From contig WFPK01000050.1 in the NCBI GenBank assembly GCA_015487555.1, forward strand, positions 1-59,878: a stretch of DNA of 59,878 nucleotides. Reading direction: 5' to 3'. The number at the start of each line of letters is the position of its first letter. Position 1 is the stretch's first letter. The position numbers and the translations under genes are program-made. Shown here one piece after another: positions 43,201 to 52,498 of the stretch. The notes beneath the pieces were generated by a model. It was not told where the DNA came from. It made no database searches and saw nothing but the letters and a program-made list of their open reading frames with translations. The DNA comes from Phycisphaerales bacterium (GTDB lineage: Bacteria; Planctomycetota; Phycisphaerae; Phycisphaerales; UBA1924).

Positions 43201-43555
43201 GCAAGAGGAGATCGACCAGGTGGTGGCGGATCTGACGAGCGCGTATGGTGATCCGCCCGAGCTGGTGAGGCGATTGGTGCTCCGGGCGCGGGTGCGGGCC
43301 TTGTATCAGGCGTTGTTTGTACGAGGTGTGAGTCAGCGGGGCGAGGATGTGGTGTTTCTGACGGCGATGCCCGATCGGGTAGCCGACGCGTTGCGCGGTG
43401 CGCCCGTGGAGGTGCGGGTGCTCGAAGGCGATCTCGCCCAGACCAATGCGCATACGAGCGCGGGCGAGCAGTTGGCCGAGGTGTATGCCCGCCCGAAGAA
43501 TCAAGCCCAATCGGCGATGCAGCGGGCCAAGGCGATGCTTTCGTGGGTTGGGTAG
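40208..43555 (+). CDS. mfd: Transcription-repair coupling factor Mfd
   Basis: 1115 residues, full length. Order: UvrB-homology domains (FASRGGILDIFPPTGSGA), then the RNA-polymerase interacting domain (VDDFVVHSEHGIAKFVGM). Next comes the translocase with Walker A (RLICGDVGFGKTELAIRA), DEEQRFG (VVIDEEQRFGVEHKEKL), SATPIPRTLHM and the C-terminal helicase motifs (STTIIESGIDIPTANT, QLRGRVGRSHQRAYCYLLL). A C-terminal TRCF domain ends the protein. It displaces stalled RNA polymerase and recruits UvrA. I chose GTG 40208 (AAAGGA ten bases upstream) because the product then begins VDLLTPIIADRAFQAF, as Mfd proteins do. In-frame GTG 40133 or ATG 40142 would add 22-25 residues. Confidence 0.96.
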   Translation: MDLLTPIIADRAFQAFAKGLDTGHRMIATGSVGASISLVALALSRQIKRPVVIVCAHLDEAEDIHAEIQAVEAGRSVVFPALELSPGESSVSAELFAQRASMIAGFRSGEVPDVLIAPMAALMQPVPSEARIGALVREIGDRDELSPGDLIEWMSRAGYERVDTIEYPGQFASRGGILDIFPPTGSGASCDPIPVRIDFFGDEIDSICEIDIDTMGSDRKIGSVLLGAVGESQLAGSRDDQSVLEYLPRESVVLLAETFEVVEQGRGYFERISDGRAIFGPPAVLKILETRFHALAEVNQFSAGKSGADSLVGLPVGTLPPFDREVAGAIRELGELKAQVDTVILACGSDGEFARLGELLTLHAPGVDVRREILDIRRGFIWEASDSGAGIGRFAIVPAGELLHRSSVRRRMQKIRAGRTMDTFLDIQVDDFVVHSEHGIAKFVGMSVMDASGTAKQRRQFNPKAKKRKEDQEEYLTLEFAGRSRLHVPCSQICLVQKYVGGFKGKPPLSSIGGKKWKAQKERVSESVKDLASEMLRVRAAREHVPGFSYPSDTTMFKEFEAEFPYDETEDQLSSMIEIKKDMQSSRPMDRLICGDVGFGKTELAIRAAFKAVEAGRQVAILVPTTVLAEQHERTFRQRFADYPFRVESLSRFKSGKEIKRTIEDLKLGRVDVVVGTHRILSKDIRFAELGMVVIDEEQRFGVEHKEKLLRLRLTVDVLTLSATPIPRTLHMSMLGLRDISSLTTPPVDRRSIVTEVIPYNTHRIARAIQRELAREGQVYFVHNRVHNIESVADTVRQLVPGAKVIIGHGQMAGHELEEVMHKFMTRQADVLVSTTIIESGIDIPTANTMIINDADRFGLSELHQLRGRVGRSHQRAYCYLLLPEDRTVKEVAQKRLKAIEEYSMLGAGFKIAMRDLEIRGAGNLLGAEQSGHIAAVGYEMYCQLLDQTVHQLTEVGAPEQVMHTSVDIGIFGYIPKAYIPSDVRRIEGYRRLGTAKTQEEIDQVVADLTSAYGDPPELVRRLVLRARVRALYQALFVRGVSQRGEDVVFLTAMPDRVADALRGAPVEVRVLEGDLAQTNAHTSAGEQLAEVYARPKNQAQSAMQRAKAMLSWVG

Positions 43556-43582
43556 GCGATGATTCACACGAACTTCATACTC

Positions 43583-43610
43583 TTGAGCGTGCAATGTGGT
43601 AGACTATAAC
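43583..43610 (+). promoter_or_regulatory. Sigma-70 promoter for phoU
   Basis: TTGAGC (43583-43588) is separated by 16 bases from TATAAC (43605-43610). Transcription would start near 43617, leaving a leader of about 28 bases with AAGGA before ATG 43645. Confidence 0.65.
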
Positions 43611-43644
43611 GCTGAGGAATACTGCTTTGAGCCAAGGATGCACC

Positions 43645-44403
43645 ATGCCTGATACGAACGGAACACCGACCGAGCCAGTCACCGAATCTTCAACCGACAC
43701 GCCTCCGATGCAGCGGGTGGCGGGTGTCACCCAACTCGATCAACAGCTCGCAGCCCTTCGGCGACGACTGATCCGCGAAGCATCGCAGGCGGTTGATTTG
43801 CTCAAGCAATCGCTCGAGGTGCTCTGGGCATCGGATCGTGAAGGAGCCAAGGAGGTTCGCCGAATCGAGAAGCAGATCGACCAAGAGGAGGTGCGGATCG
43901 AGCAGGAGTGTTTTCGGATTTTGGCATTGCAGCAGCCCTTTGGCGCGGATTTTCGGCTGATTACTTTTAGCCTCAAGGCGAACTCGGATATCGAACGGCT
44001 GGCCGACCATGCGAGCTCGATCGCCAAGATCAGCAAGAAGATCGAGAGCGAAACACCTGATTGGCCCGCGTCATTGCGTGAGATGGGGGAGCGGCTGCCT
44101 GTGATGTGTCAGGAGCTTTTGCGCGCGGTGATCAACGCTGATGCTCAGGGGGCCAAGGAAGTGGTCAAACGAGATAAGGTCATCGACCGGCTTGACAAAC
44201 AGACATTCAAAGATCTGAGTGCGAAGATTGAGCTCAACCCGACGAACGCATCGGAATATATGCTGATGTATCGCATCTCGCGCGAGCTTGAGCGCGTGGG
44301 TGATTTGCTTGGCAATATCGCCGAGGATGTGGTGTATCTGGTGACGGGTGATATTGTGCGTCATGCGCCCAAGCCGAAGAAGAAGGATCAGCGAGAAACA
44401 TAG
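43645..44403 (+). CDS. phoU: Phosphate signalling protein PhoU
   Basis: 252 residues, two repeats of a three-helix bundle. Each has the PhoU metal-binding signature: EVRRIEKQIDQEEVRIEQEC and later VVKRDKVIDRLDKQTFKDLS. The intervening ITFSLKANSDIERLADHASS and MYRISRELERVGDLLGNIAE correspond to the paired E/D-R-x-x-D helices. PhoU links the Pst phosphate transporter to the PhoR sensor and represses the Pho regulon. No pst or phoBR genes are in the window. The extra 30 residues at the N-terminus are Thr/Pro-rich. AAGGA six bases before ATG 43645 sets the start. Confidence 0.93.
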   Translation: MPDTNGTPTEPVTESSTDTPPMQRVAGVTQLDQQLAALRRRLIREASQAVDLLKQSLEVLWASDREGAKEVRRIEKQIDQEEVRIEQECFRILALQQPFGADFRLITFSLKANSDIERLADHASSIAKISKKIESETPDWPASLREMGERLPVMCQELLRAVINADAQGAKEVVKRDKVIDRLDKQTFKDLSAKIELNPTNASEYMLMYRISRELERVGDLLGNIAEDVVYLVTGDIVRHAPKPKKKDQRET

Positions 44404-44447
44404 TTTGGCGATTCGTTTGGCGATTGTCGTTTGGGCTATCATCTGCC

Positions 44448-46106
44448 ATGATGATCTTGATGTTTGCTGGGCCTGTGTTTTTGTTTGGTATTGTGTTGTT
44501 TATCCGTGCGATTCGTGGGCGGGTGGTTTCGGTGCATCCGCATTGCCGGGGGTGCAAGTTTGATTTGCATGGGTTGACGCTCTCGCGTGATTCGGTGTGT
44601 CCCGAGTGCGGGCGGGCGGTGATTCCGGGCACGCCTACGGTGATGGACGGTCGGCGTGTTTTTGGTCGTCGGCTTGCAGTGGTCGCGGTGTTGTTGATGT
44701 TGGTTGGCGGCGGCGGATTGGCGTGGCCGAGCGTTTCGAGGATGCCTGCGATTCAGAATATCGATTGGTATGCCAAGTTTCCCGAAGGGTTGTTGCTGCG
44801 GCTCGAAGAAGGCGGGGATAAGAAGGCGTTGCAGGAGCTGCACGATCGGCTGATCCCGGGGACGCTGAGCGACGAGGGGCTGCAGACTTTGATCGATCGT
44901 GCATTTGCGGCACAGGCCGATGAAGCGGTGGTTTGGGATGAGCGGTGGGGGGATGTTTTGTTGTTTTCGTTTTTGCTTGACCGTATGCCTCAGGAGAAAA
45001 TATTCGGTTATCTTGAAGGGGCGATTCTTTTTGATCTGAAGGTGCATGAAGAGGTTGGCTTTGAAACGGAATCGATAAAATATACATTGATCAGACTCGA
45101 ACCCAAGCGTGGAACCTGGTCCTATTCATTCCTCAACGAACTGCGGCAACTCCTCCCATCAAAGCAGTATTCAGGCTTGATAACAGGGTTTCATGACCGT
45201 ATCGAGGCATTTAGACCATATGAAAATATACAGGATCGCCGGGCAGGTGGTTTTCGTAGTGGAAGTGCATTGAGCATGGACGATTATGAAGGCTTTTGGG
45301 TGCCTTACCAACGGGGTGGGAGCAGGTCAGGCACCCGACTCGATCTCGATCTCGACCGAAGCGAGTTTCTTTTTACCTTCCCAGTTCAGATCACGATTTA
45401 CAAAGAGAAAGCCGTCTATCACGAGTGGTTGATTGAGAAAAAGGTACAGATTACACGCGCCGAAAACCCGCAGTATCTCAAGCCGTTCACGGATGAACGA
45501 GTCATCGCCCAAGTAGCCAAGGCACTTGAAATGAGCAAGGTCGATGTGCCTGTTGATGCAGAACAAGCCAAGACTGAGAAGGATATCACGAGCGGAGTGT
45601 CATCGATTTTGCACATCTCTTGCTCTGTCGATCAGAAACTTGGTTTGCTCGGCAAGCTGGTGCTGGACAACGGCGTCGAGCAGATTGATTTTGCAAGGCT
45701 ATCTATTCCTGAACTTCAGCAGACGCGCTACGCCTACATGACGCCCGACCCCTACCAGTTTGGGCGCAACTGGCTCGACTATTTCATCGATCATGAATCG
45801 TTCTGGGAAGTTGCACGCGAAAAAGGGACGATTGATGTGATCTATATGCCAGATTTGTCGGCGGGGCTTGATGATGCTCAGTTCGAACAGGTGATCAACC
45901 GCAAGATTATCTGGCGAGATGTTCCCATCGATCATCAGGAACTTTACCCGACGAATTATATCGAGAGGGACGGCACGAAAAGAGAGGGAGTGAGCCTCAG
46001 GTCTGCCTCTCAACCTCGGGTAGGCGAATCACTAACTTCCGTAGAATATGAGGCACGCCGCCAGCGTCTCGAACCGATTGCAGGCGAGCTCCTCGATGAC
46101 GACTAA
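44448..46106 (+). CDS. Zinc-ribbon two-helix membrane protein, paralogue 1
   Basis: 552 residues. TM1 (ILMFAGPVFLFGIVLFIRAI), then a zinc ribbon CRGCKFDLHGL with a 12-residue spacer to CPECGR. TM2 (LAVVAVLLMLVGGGGLAW) and an extracytoplasmic domain of about 470 residues follow. The positive flanks put the ribbon in the cytoplasm. The outer domain starts with a helical segment (DEAVVWDERWGDVL) shared with the two downstream genes and ends with a strand-rich part (EVAREKGTIDVIYMPD, IIWRDVPIDH) that also aligns with them. The function is unknown. ATG 44448 (or 44451) follows TATCAT (44437-44442) by five bases and has no Shine-Dalgarno sequence. From about 45040 the base composition is richer in A/T than the start. 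Confidence 0.75.
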   Translation: MMILMFAGPVFLFGIVLFIRAIRGRVVSVHPHCRGCKFDLHGLTLSRDSVCPECGRAVIPGTPTVMDGRRVFGRRLAVVAVLLMLVGGGGLAWPSVSRMPAIQNIDWYAKFPEGLLLRLEEGGDKKALQELHDRLIPGTLSDEGLQTLIDRAFAAQADEAVVWDERWGDVLLFSFLLDRMPQEKIFGYLEGAILFDLKVHEEVGFETESIKYTLIRLEPKRGTWSYSFLNELRQLLPSKQYSGLITGFHDRIEAFRPYENIQDRRAGGFRSGSALSMDDYEGFWVPYQRGGSRSGTRLDLDLDRSEFLFTFPVQITIYKEKAVYHEWLIEKKVQITRAENPQYLKPFTDERVIAQVAKALEMSKVDVPVDAEQAKTEKDITSGVSSILHISCSVDQKLGLLGKLVLDNGVEQIDFARLSIPELQQTRYAYMTPDPYQFGRNWLDYFIDHESFWEVAREKGTIDVIYMPDLSAGLDDAQFEQVINRKIIWRDVPIDHQELYPTNYIERDGTKREGVSLRSASQPRVGESLTSVEYEARRQRLEPIAGELLDDD

Positions 46107-46124
46107 TCCTGTATACTCTCTTCC

Positions 46125-47663
46125 ATGATCCCCGCATCCATGATATTGGTTTTTCTCGCTTCGATGCTCTTCGTCCTCGCCTGGCGTGGGCGGGTGGTGG
46201 CTCGTGGTCAGTTCTGCCGGAAGTGCCGATTTGATCTCGCGGGTTTAGCGTGGGAAGAGCCCGGGGCGCAATGTCCTGAGTGTGGGTATGTGGTTTGTCA
46301 GCCCTCGGCCCGCCGAGCGTTGCTCCGCAGGCGATCACGAGGGGGACTCGTCGCCGCCTTGATCTTGATGCTCAGCGGGATCGGAATGCTGGGGTTCTGG
46401 GCATCTGGAAATGCAAGCGTGATCCTCAAGCCCATGCCGGACTGGGCGGTGGTGGGGTTGACAGAGATGGGGATGGATGCAGCCCTTGATGAACTGGTCA
46501 CGCGGGTTTCAATGGTGCCCAATTCGATGTCGGATTCGCAGATGAGCAAGGCGATCGAAGCCGGGTTGGCGCACCAGGCGGATCTGGTCGCAGCCTTCGA
46601 TCCGCGATGGGGCGAGGTGCTCTATATCGCTTGCGTCGAAAGATATATGAGCGAGGAGCAACTCAAGCAATACATGCTCCTCGGCGTATCGAGCGAGGTG
46701 CTCGTTCGCGACCGGGTGCATCGGGGAGCGAAGAAAGTCGATGGGCTGATGAAGATTGCTCCCGCGAGAATCAACGCACTCACCGGGGGGTACACCGGAT
46801 ACTCCGTGTCGAGAAAATGGGTCGCTGATGGTGTTGTTGACCAACAATCCTTTGGTCCCTTGGCGTTGGTCAGTGTGCCCAAACCAGGAGGATGGTGGAC
46901 GAACTCGGCTTCGACGCCAATCGTCCCCGCCAGCGGCGAGCTCAATCGCAAGGTTGGCTCGAAACTCGTGGTTTATGCCGAGTACGATTTGATCCTCTCG
47001 GCAGCGTCTGATCAGTATCCCGCATCGCTCAATATTCCGGCTCAGGAACTCGAAAACGAGCTGGTGCTTGGGCGTTTTCGTGTTGAGCATGAGGTGGAGA
47101 TTATTGATCCCGGTGAGCCCATCGTGCCTATGGCTGATGATCCAGAGCTCGCCAGGCGTACCTGCGAGGCGATGGGAATCTCGGCGATTCGTCTGCTCAG
47201 GGTTCTTCCTGAGCCCGAGCCGGGGCTTCGGACAAGGGTGCTTTCGATGAGTACATACAGCAGGAACCTGCCGACGAATATCGCGCTTCGGGCGTATGCT
47301 CAGCTCGATGATGGGCAAGAGATTCGGATTGGGCAATGGATGACCAAGGGGATGGGGGGCGATTTTTTCTCGGGAATCTCATGGTCGGTGGACAATACCA
47401 ATGCCCAAAGCCACGCACAGACACAGGCGATTCTTGACAAGATGATCGAGCAAGGGCAGGTTGATGTGATTTTCAGGACGGACGCCACGCTTGCCGAGTC
47501 CACGCCTGAGATTCAAGAGGTGATTGATCTGACGATGATCTTTGAGGCTGTCCCGGTCGAGATCACGGCGAGTGTGTCTGGGTTTTCATCCTCGTCAGCC
47601 GATGATTGGATCAAAGGCAAGATAATCGAGCAGGATGAGGGCGAAGATTCAGAGCAACCCTGA
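46125..47663 (+). CDS. Zinc-ribbon two-helix membrane protein, paralogue 2
   Basis: 512 residues with the same plan as the gene before it. TM1 (SMILVFLASMLFVLAW), GRVVARGQFCRKCRFDLAGL, CPECGY, an Arg-rich stop, TM2 (LVAALILMLSGIGMLGFW), then the outer domain. Shared landmarks are MDAALDELVTRVS, AHQADLVAAFDPRWGEVLYI and, near the end, MIEQGQVDVIFRTD and IFEAVPVEI. The tail is acidic. A TATACT box (46112-46117) lies seven bases before ATG 46125 and there is no ribosome site, so each paralogue may have its own leaderless transcript even though only 18 bases separate the genes. Role unknown. Confidence 0.75.
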   Translation: MIPASMILVFLASMLFVLAWRGRVVARGQFCRKCRFDLAGLAWEEPGAQCPECGYVVCQPSARRALLRRRSRGGLVAALILMLSGIGMLGFWASGNASVILKPMPDWAVVGLTEMGMDAALDELVTRVSMVPNSMSDSQMSKAIEAGLAHQADLVAAFDPRWGEVLYIACVERYMSEEQLKQYMLLGVSSEVLVRDRVHRGAKKVDGLMKIAPARINALTGGYTGYSVSRKWVADGVVDQQSFGPLALVSVPKPGGWWTNSASTPIVPASGELNRKVGSKLVVYAEYDLILSAASDQYPASLNIPAQELENELVLGRFRVEHEVEIIDPGEPIVPMADDPELARRTCEAMGISAIRLLRVLPEPEPGLRTRVLSMSTYSRNLPTNIALRAYAQLDDGQEIRIGQWMTKGMGGDFFSGISWSVDNTNAQSHAQTQAILDKMIEQGQVDVIFRTDATLAESTPEIQEVIDLTMIFEAVPVEITASVSGFSSSSADDWIKGKIIEQDEGEDSEQP

Positions 47664-47688
47664 GCGGTGAGTTTGGTATGCTTCTTGT

Positions 47689-49290
47689 ATGATTATCATC
47701 GGCATCGTCCTGCTGGGTGTTGGGTTGCTCGTTTCCATTCTTGCTTTTCGTGGGCGGGTGGTTGCGAGGGGGCGGTTCTGTAAGAAGTGCAGGTTTGATC
47801 TGGCCGGGTTGGATTTGGATGCTGCCGATGCCAGATGCCCGGAGTGTGGGCGGGGGATTCATCAGGAATCGAGCCGACGGACTTTGCTCCGCAGGCGATC
47901 ACGGCTCGGGCTGATCGCGGCCACGCTTCTGCTGGTCTCGGGTTTCGGGGCGATAGGAGTCGGAGCTGCTGGCAAGACCAACGCCATCATCACCGCCATG
48001 CCCGATTCGGTTGTGCTGTGGCTGACGGATTTGGGGGTTGACGAAGCGCTTGATGAACTGGTGGTGCGGGTATCGAAGGTGCCGGGCACAATGTCGGCCA
48101 AGAGCTGGGACGATGCGATCGAGCAGGGGCTGGCGTTTCAGGCGGATAAAACGCTGGTGTGGGATGTGCGGTGGGGGGAGGTGTTGGTTATTGCGATGCT
48201 TGAAAAACGCCTTGTAGGCGATGCCTTATACAAGTTTGTAGAGTCCTCGCTCATTGCTGAGTTTGAAACGAGGCAAATTATTCAAGATGAGGATCAGATG
48301 GTTTACTACCGTCTTATTGTGAAGGGCAATCATCGAGGGGTATCTGTAGCGACCCCATTCTTGAGGACACCCAAGTCAAGAGTTCTTGACAAATGGAGGA
48401 AATCTCATGGGACTGAATCACCGTTTCAGATCAACATTGAGTTTGAGCGTGACTGGATTGATAAGCCATTCCCTATTCAAATCGGCGGTGGACAGGTGCG
48501 GCTTAGAGAATGGGCTCCTGTCGTGGGAAACTATGTTGATTTTCGGAGATCGATTACAATCCCAACGGATTCTCCTGATCAGATCACACTGCATTCCCGG
48601 GCAGATTTTACATTATTAGTAGATGGCCAAGAGGTTCATGCCTGGTCTTTGCAACTCGAGAAAACAATCCAAAGATCAGCCGAAGTGATTGAGTATGCGA
48701 AACCGGTATCGGATGAGAATGTCGTCAATCAATTGATTCAAGGGTTGTCAGTTGGCTACATTGAGTATCCGTCGAAGCGATCGCTGGGCCGTGAACACTT
48801 CGGGACGAGGGATTGCTACACTGCCAATGTCATTCGTATCCATCATCGTTCAGAAGGATGGGTTGATTTAGATATTGCGATACTCTTTGACGCATCGGTT
48901 GCAATCGATGGCGATGAGATCAAGCTTGCTCGTGTTCATGTGGGGGAACTGAGAGGCGGGCTTGAACTTCGAATCCGTAAGCGATTGGAGCGCAATGTGC
49001 TTGATGTATTTGATCGTCAAAGCGAGTTTTGGGAGAAGGCGCACAAGCGTGGTTTTGTTGATCTCATTCTTAGGCCCAGCCCCGAGTACGCCCAGTTTGA
49101 TCCCAGATTTAAGTTCTATCTAGATGCGGAGATTATTTTTCGCGATGTACCCTTAATGATTCGTGTGCCCAAGGACACTGGAGATATCTGGGAAGAGACA
49201 GGCGAGCCCGAGTGGCGATGGGTTCAAGAGAGACAGAAGAGTTATCCATCTACCTTTGCTGAGATTCTTGTCGAGGATGATGAAGAATAG
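47689..49290 (+). CDS. Zinc-ribbon two-helix membrane protein, paralogue 3
   Basis: 533 residues. TM1 (IIIGIVLLGVGLLVSILAF), GRVVARGRFCKKCRFDLAGL and CPECGR ribbon, TM2 (LIAATLLLVSGFGAIGVG), outer domain with DEALDELVVRVSKVPGTMS and AFQADKTLVWDVRWGEVLVI. The C-terminal half aligns with paralogue 1 (FWEKAHKRGFVDLILRPS, IIFRDVPLMI). The N-terminal 170 codons are GC-rich and closest to paralogue 2, while the remainder (from about 48190) is clearly more A/T-rich, hinting at a separate history or relaxed constraint. TATGCT (47677-47682) ends six bases before the ATG. A bidirectional terminator follows 48 bases after the stop. Confidence 0.75.
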   Translation: MIIIGIVLLGVGLLVSILAFRGRVVARGRFCKKCRFDLAGLDLDAADARCPECGRGIHQESSRRTLLRRRSRLGLIAATLLLVSGFGAIGVGAAGKTNAIITAMPDSVVLWLTDLGVDEALDELVVRVSKVPGTMSAKSWDDAIEQGLAFQADKTLVWDVRWGEVLVIAMLEKRLVGDALYKFVESSLIAEFETRQIIQDEDQMVYYRLIVKGNHRGVSVATPFLRTPKSRVLDKWRKSHGTESPFQINIEFERDWIDKPFPIQIGGGQVRLREWAPVVGNYVDFRRSITIPTDSPDQITLHSRADFTLLVDGQEVHAWSLQLEKTIQRSAEVIEYAKPVSDENVVNQLIQGLSVGYIEYPSKRSLGREHFGTRDCYTANVIRIHHRSEGWVDLDIAILFDASVAIDGDEIKLARVHVGELRGGLELRIRKRLERNVLDVFDRQSEFWEKAHKRGFVDLILRPSPEYAQFDPRFKFYLDAEIIFRDVPLMIRVPKDTGDIWEETGEPEWRWVQERQKSYPSTFAEILVEDDEE

Positions 49291-49338
49291 TGGATAGATC
49301 ACTTGCGAAGGCGAAGTGGGGGATTATGTGTGCGCACG

Positions 49339-49368
49339 AAAAAGCCTGCTCGTGAGAACAGGCTTTTT
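49339..49368. terminator. Bidirectional terminator between paralogue 3 and 16S rRNA
   Basis: AAAAAGCCTG (49339-49348) pairs perfectly with CAGGCTTTTT (49359-49368) round a ten-base loop. A- and T-runs on both sides let it serve the plus-strand protein gene and the minus-strand rRNA transcript. Between it and the rRNA end (49369-49582) I see no gene; a small palindrome taaggaaatccctta lies at 49569-49583. Confidence 0.88.
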
Positions 49369-49578
49369 GCGACGGTCTTTGACCGGCAAACAGTTGGGTC
49401 CATACTTCGCTACGCATTACTGCGTAGTTATCCGTCCATTGAACCTCGCGAGAGATCAATGTGATGACGGACGAGAGTGTGCTCATAGATCTTGATTCGG
49501 TTCGCACCGAGATGACGACCATTTTGATTCCCGTTGAGGGTTTCATGGGGTCGTCATGCGATCAAGTCTAAGGAAATC

Positions 49579-51066
<1,488 letters not shown>

Positions 51067-51496
51067 AATATTGTTGCACAGCCAACGATTTGCATCGAAG
51101 ACCGATTCGCATCAAAAGAAGCCGATCCGACTAACCTATCCGTGCTTCCGAAGAAGGCGTGATAGGCCGGTCTACACAACCGATTCGTGAAGATTGCTCT
51201 TCATCAAATCAGCTATGTCCGAGGTGGCAAAACCTCGAATAGCTTTACACTCTTTCGTGTCATTTCCAAATATAAATTTGGGGCTTCCACTTGCACAAGA
51301 ATGTAAAGACAAACAAGTGTGATCTTGCTTGCCGACTTATTTGACGACCAATGCCTTGTCAAAGGCCCGATATGCTTCGGTTTATGGCGCCTCACATTCT
51401 CGTGGTGGACCCAACTGTTTACTTGTCAAAGAGGCCGACTCTCGAAGACATCAAGCCTTCGCCCGTCGTCGCCAACCGGTTGTGGTGGCGGGGAGA

Positions 51497-51524
51497 AGCA
51501 TAGACCGCATCAAGCGATTGTCAA
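51497..51524 (-). promoter_or_regulatory. 16S rRNA promoter and 530-base leader region
   Basis: TTGACA (51524-51519) and TATGCT (51502-51497) are 16 bases apart on the minus strand, giving a start near 51490 and a leader of about 420 bases. A second TTGACA at 51362-51357 with ATAAGT 16 bases on may be a P2. TGTCTTTACA near 51311-51302 resembles a boxA antitermination site. No gene is seen in 51067-51598; the leader's role would be processing and antitermination. Confidence 0.7.
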
Positions 51525-51598
51525 ACGGTGAGGGCAAACATCTTCACCAATTTCTCAAGTTTCCTCTCCGTGTCCCCCTGCACTGCTCTTCTGCCCCC

Positions 51599-52498
51599 TC
51601 AACTCTGCGCCTCGGCAATCGCCTGACGAGATTCGCCGGCCACCCCAATACAGGCAACCCATATCTCTGGACTTCCACAATCACCCGAATTGGTGCCTTT
51701 TTCGGCTTTCAAAGCCGATTTGAGCGCCTTCGCAGCGGCGACAAAGGTCGCCCCCGTCGTGCGCACATCGTCGATCAAGACATACACCCGCCGATCGGCA
51801 TTTCGAGCAGCAGCAAGTTGGCGATGCCCTCGGCGGGTGAGAAAAAAGGCCCCTTTGATATTCTGTGCCCGCGCAGTCATCGAGAGCCCGACCTGTTCTG
51901 GGCGAAGCCGGGCCCTGAGGAGCTCGGCGATGGGACAGCGACTGGATTTGGAAGCTGCCCGGGCCAAGACCAGGGTGTGGTCGATGCCCCGCGAGACCCG
52001 CCGAAACCGGTGCATCGGAATGGGCACCAGAACCGCCTGATCCGGGGTGATCTGGGCGAGATCGAGCTGATCCTTGATCGCTTTGCCCAGGTGCATACCC
52101 AAGCCGTGCCCTGTGGGACGCCAGCATTTGAACTTGAGGGCGAGTACTTCGGTGCGGAGGGTGCCTGCGTATCGTCCCAATCGAATCGCTCGATCCCAAG
52201 GCAGGGGTTTGGCCCGGCAGGTTGCGCATCCTTCGCCATGGGTCTCGTGCTCGCCGACACTTCCGCCACAACGCCAGCAGTAGTCCTCAGCAGCGTCCCT
52301 CGTCCATCCGGTCTGCTGGGCCCAGCGATCAAAGGCCAGCCCTGTCCGCCCAAGCAAATGCGTCTCGATGGATTCGATCATCCGGTTGGGCAGGCGGATC
52401 GGGATTGGGACGGAGGCTTTGGCAGCCTGTGAATCTGGCACTTTGGGAGGCCAGGTGAACGCTTTTTCAGGTTGATCCTTCGCAGGCAAGGACATCAC
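51599..52498 (-). CDS. comF: ComF family protein (phosphoribosyltransferase-like)
   Basis: 299 residues. An N-terminal zinc motif (CWRCGGSVGEHETHGEGCATC) is followed by the double helical segment AIRLGRYAGTLRTEVLALKF. The type I phosphoribosyltransferase domain has VLVPIPMHRFRRVSRGIDH and the PRPP loop VYVLIDDVRTTGATF. ComF is needed for DNA uptake in naturally competent bacteria, but many organisms carry it without proven competence. The N-terminal 60 residues before the zinc motif are longer than usual. The start overlaps the mcsB stop (GTGA; an ATG follows immediately), so it is the third gene of mcsA-mcsB-comF. It is 530 bases from the 16S gene, with which it shares the strand. Confidence 0.88.
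   Translation of the reverse strand: MMSLPAKDQPEKAFTWPPKVPDSQAAKASVPIPIRLPNRMIESIETHLLGRTGLAFDRWAQQTGWTRDAAEDYCWRCGGSVGEHETHGEGCATCRAKPLPWDRAIRLGRYAGTLRTEVLALKFKCWRPTGHGLGMHLGKAIKDQLDLAQITPDQAVLVPIPMHRFRRVSRGIDHTLVLARAASKSSRCPIAELLRARLRPEQVGLSMTARAQNIKGAFFLTRRGHRQLAAARNADRRVYVLIDDVRTTGATFVAAAKALKSALKAEKGTNSGDCGSPEIWVACIGVAGESRQAIAEAQS

Noticed and set aside
42248-43594. Long antisense frame opposite the end of mfd
   Set aside because: Shadow of GC-biased codons in mfd; no family features.
51329-52432. Plus-strand frame of 367 codons
   Set aside because: It lies opposite comF and the rRNA promoter and has no family features.
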